From Patescibacteria group bacterium (GTDB taxonomy: Bacteria > Patescibacteriota > Gracilibacteria > BD1-5 > UBA6164), in contig JAAZVM010000015.1 in NCBI GenBank assembly GCA_018623505.1, positions 1 to 8,284 on the forward strand: a DNA stretch of 8,284 nt, read 5' to 3'. Under the pieces are notes generated by a model. The model saw only the letters and a list, made by a program, of their open reading frames with translations. It did not search any database and was not told where the DNA came from. Positions 6,907-8,284 of this stretch are shown here, in pieces. The position numbers and the translations under genes were made by a program. Position 1 is the first letter of the stretch; each line of letters begins with the position of its first letter.

Positions 6907-7128
6907 CTAAATTTCGTTTATTACTTCATAACTCAAATCCAAACTTCATACAAATGAAAATCAAATAACTTCTTTAACTCAAGATTCTTTAAGTTTTCAT
7001 GCAGTAATATTTAACATTGCTCATGATCAAACAACTTCATCTATTAAAAGTAATTTTATATTTTTTATAAGTATTAAAACTTGTATTCATAGTATAATAA
7101 TAATTATTATAAAATTTACTGTAAACAA
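6907..7128 (-). pseudogene. C-terminal remnant of a ComF-like phosphoribosyltransferase (UGA=Gly)
   Basis: Reading UGA as glycine, a minus-strand frame ending in TAG (6909-6907) encodes NIKLLLIDEVVGSGAMLN followed by ITAGKLKESGVKEVIGFSF. This is the PRPP-binding loop and following helix/strand of type I phosphoribosyltransferases, most like the ComF group (hydrophobic strand, Asp-acidic, small residues, Gly, then helix). About 52 codons are convincing (6907 to about 7065). Upstream the frame stays open to a TAA at 7146-7144, but it is low-complexity Ile/Leu/Asn and has no in-frame ATG; only a TTG at 7128 could start it. A full enzyme needs roughly 150 more residues, which are not in any frame here. 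I therefore call a decayed gene end. UGA falls on the loop glycines (VGSG), so decay happened after recoding. A short expressed protein starting at TTG is less likely. Confidence 0.6.
7106..7111 (-). promoter_or_regulatory. Possible -10 box next to the operator-like triplet
   Basis: TATAAT on the minus strand (7111-7106) lies three bases from the first 11-bp palindrome. No good -35 is present at 16-18 bases; the palindromes occupy that space. It would drive the phosphoribosyltransferase remnant. Confidence 0.35.
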
Positions 7129-7153
7129 TTTACTGTAACATATTTACAGTAAA
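7115..7153. promoter_or_regulatory. Three 11-bp palindromes phased at 14 bp (operator-like)
   Basis: TTTACTGTAAA (7115-7125), TTTACTGTAAC (7129-7139) and TTTACAGTAAA (7143-7153) start exactly 14 bp apart, separated by CAA and ATA. Each fits the odd-length palindrome TTTAC-N-GTAAA with at most one mismatch. They overlap the -35 zone upstream of a TATAAT, as expected for binding sites of a dimeric transcription factor. The regulator is not identifiable here. Confidence 0.6.
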
Positions 7154-7173
7154 ACACTTCTTATATAAAAAGC

Positions 7174-7202
7174 AAAAAGTATAAGCAAAGCTTATACTTT
7201 TT
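7174..7202 (-). terminator. Rho-independent terminator of tex
   Basis: A perfect 13-bp stem (AAAAAGTATAAGC at 7174-7186 with its complement at 7190-7202) has a three-base loop and gives a T-run on either strand. The tex stop codon (7203-7201) overlaps the base of the stem. Confidence 0.85.
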
Positions 7203-8284
7203 AATTCATCCCCTTCATACTTAGTTGTATTTTTCCTGTATTTTCATCTATACTTGTAACTTTTACTTTTACTCTTTGTCATACCTCAAGCACTTCTTTT
7301 GGGTCAGATATAAATCTATCTGTGATTTGGCTTATATGTACTAATCCGTCATTTTTTGTACCGATGTCTACAAAAGCACCAAAAGCAAGTACATTTCTAA
7401 CTACTCAGTCTATTATATTTCACTCTTTTATATCTTTGTTTTCTGTTCAAAGTTTAGCTTTTTGATGAGTTGAGTTAACTCTTTTTTCTTCACCTATTTG
7501 ATTATAAGAACTAAGTATAAACTCTATTGTATCTTCATTTGCATCTTTATATAGAGAAATAATTTGCTCTTTATTTTTTGCAAAGTCACTTTTTGATAGA
7601 TTATTTTCTATCAAATATTTTGCTAAATCATATTGGTCTGGATGTATATCTGTGTTATCAAATTTATCTATACTTTCTGGTACTCTCAAAAATCAAGCTG
7701 CTTGCTCATACACTTTATCTGAAAGTTGTTTTTTCAGGTCTTTTCTAGATTTATATGGCCTGTTATTGTAGATTTTTTTTGCTGCTCTTTTATCTATACC
7801 AGATATATAATTAAGTACATAACTTGATGCTGTATTTACATTTATCCCTACTAAGTTTACTGTGTCTTCAACTACAAATCCTAGTTTCTCTTCTAGTTTT
7901 TTTTCAGGCATATCGTGTTGATACATACCAACTCCTATACTTCAAACTGGTACTTTTACAAGCTCTGAAAGTGGGTCTATGTATCTTCTAGCTATAGAGA
8001 TAGTACCTCTATCTAGAGAGTCTAAATCTGGAAATTCTTCAGCTGCTACTTTACTAGCACTATATACTGAAGCTCACGATTCATTTACTATATATGTTTC
8101 TGGGAATTTTTCTTTAGATTCTGAATCAAGTTCAGAAAGACAATCTCATAAAAGTTTTATAGTTTCATTTACTCAAGTACCATTTCAAACTACTATAACT
8201 TTTGGAGAGTATTTTGATAATAAGTTTTGAAGTTTTGATTTTGCTTCATTTGATTTATGTAAAAATATTTTATCAAAAACAAGT
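7201..8284 (-). CDS. tex: Tex family RNA-binding protein, C-terminal half (N-terminus off window, UGA=Gly)
   Basis: The last 360 residues of a Tex homologue (usually about 720-780 residues) are present. Tex is a conserved cytoplasmic nucleic-acid-binding protein linked to transcription and RNA turnover. In order: the end of the YqgF-like RNase H fold (VVGNGTGVNET, then [20 protein letters not shown]), [16 protein letters not shown] and [12 protein letters not shown], the helix-hairpin-helix region ([41 protein letters not shown]), and a C-terminal S1 RNA-binding domain ([40 protein letters not shown]). UGA encodes ten glycines, including AGFLR and the S1 VGQ. The segment [13 protein letters not shown] between NET and IVNES is longer than I expect there and is encoded by a palindromic repeat copy (8116-8146). 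A strong terminator overlaps the stop codon. Confidence 0.95.
8116..8146. repeat. Palindromic repeat copy inside the tex coding region
   Basis: TTCTGAA (8119-8125), loop TCAAG, TTCAGAA (8131-8137) form a perfect hairpin. Seventeen bases (8120-8136) are identical to 4721-4737 in the intergenic repeat array. In the tex frame the element encodes roughly CLSELDSES and keeps the reading frame open. Confidence 0.8.

Noticed and set aside
7088..7090. ATG at 7090 on the minus strand as start of a small gene
   Set aside because: It opens a 33-codon frame different from the one encoding the phosphoribosyltransferase loop, with no ribosome site and no recognisable product.
7979..8230. Plus-strand ORF of 83 codons
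   Set aside because: It is antisense to strongly conserved tex sequence.
1240..8284. A field of pseudogenes with many premature stops
   Set aside because: Every apparent stop is UGA, never TAA or TAG, and falls on conserved glycines; the genes are intact under code 25.

Overview
The window is AT-rich (well under one third G+C by eye). It almost certainly comes from a Patescibacteria/CPR genome of the Absconditabacteria (SR1) / Gracilibacteria (BD1-5) group, which reads UGA as glycine (genetic code 25). Read with UGA as stop, most of the window breaks into short fragments. Read with UGA as glycine, seven long genes open up, and UGA falls on glycines that are invariant in known families. Examples are the SpoU motifs (DPGNLGT, MGS, IGNE), the patatin GGGxxRG, GTSMG and DGG motifs, the Tex AGFLR motif and the DUF1846 IGGK motif. 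Trp is always TGG, so a UGA=Trp code does not fit.

Layout. (1) Positions 1-779, minus strand: a lipoprotein followed two bases later by a secreted amidase_6-type protein that runs off the window. (2) 780-1165: an AT-rich spacer, then a 34-residue ORF with a very strong Shine-Dalgarno and its own GC-rich terminator. (3) 1240-3448, plus strand: a two-gene unit with a one-base gap, encoding a metallo-beta-lactamase-like protein with a long uncharacterised C-terminal half and a SpoU-family RNA 2'-O-methyltransferase. (4) 3513-3872, plus strand: a 119-residue hypothetical protein with its own promoter. (5) From 3888 to the window end everything is on the minus strand: a patatin-like phospholipase, a tandem array of palindromic repeats, a C-terminally short DUF1846 protein, a 267-residue hypothetical, a decayed phosphoribosyltransferase end with an operator-like triplet upstream, and the C-terminal half of the RNA-binding protein Tex.

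The left block (1 to about 1165) differs from the rest in three ways. All 17 visible glycines are GGN with no UGA, its genes have recognisable Shine-Dalgarno sequences, and its terminator is GC-rich. The other genes use UGA for roughly two thirds of glycines (about 77 of 120 counted by eye) and mostly lack a Shine-Dalgarno. This suggests recent acquisition from a standard-code donor, or less excitingly a contig join near 1165-1239.

The most unusual structures are: a palindromic repeat family present as a 108-bp-period tandem pair, one copy of which supplies a likely -35 box for the patatin gene, with a further copy inside the tex reading frame; and three near-identical 11-bp palindromes at exact 14-bp spacing at 7115-7153. 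The genes do not form one obvious pathway. The plus-strand pair and tex concern RNA or housekeeping functions, while the left block looks like a cell-envelope cassette.
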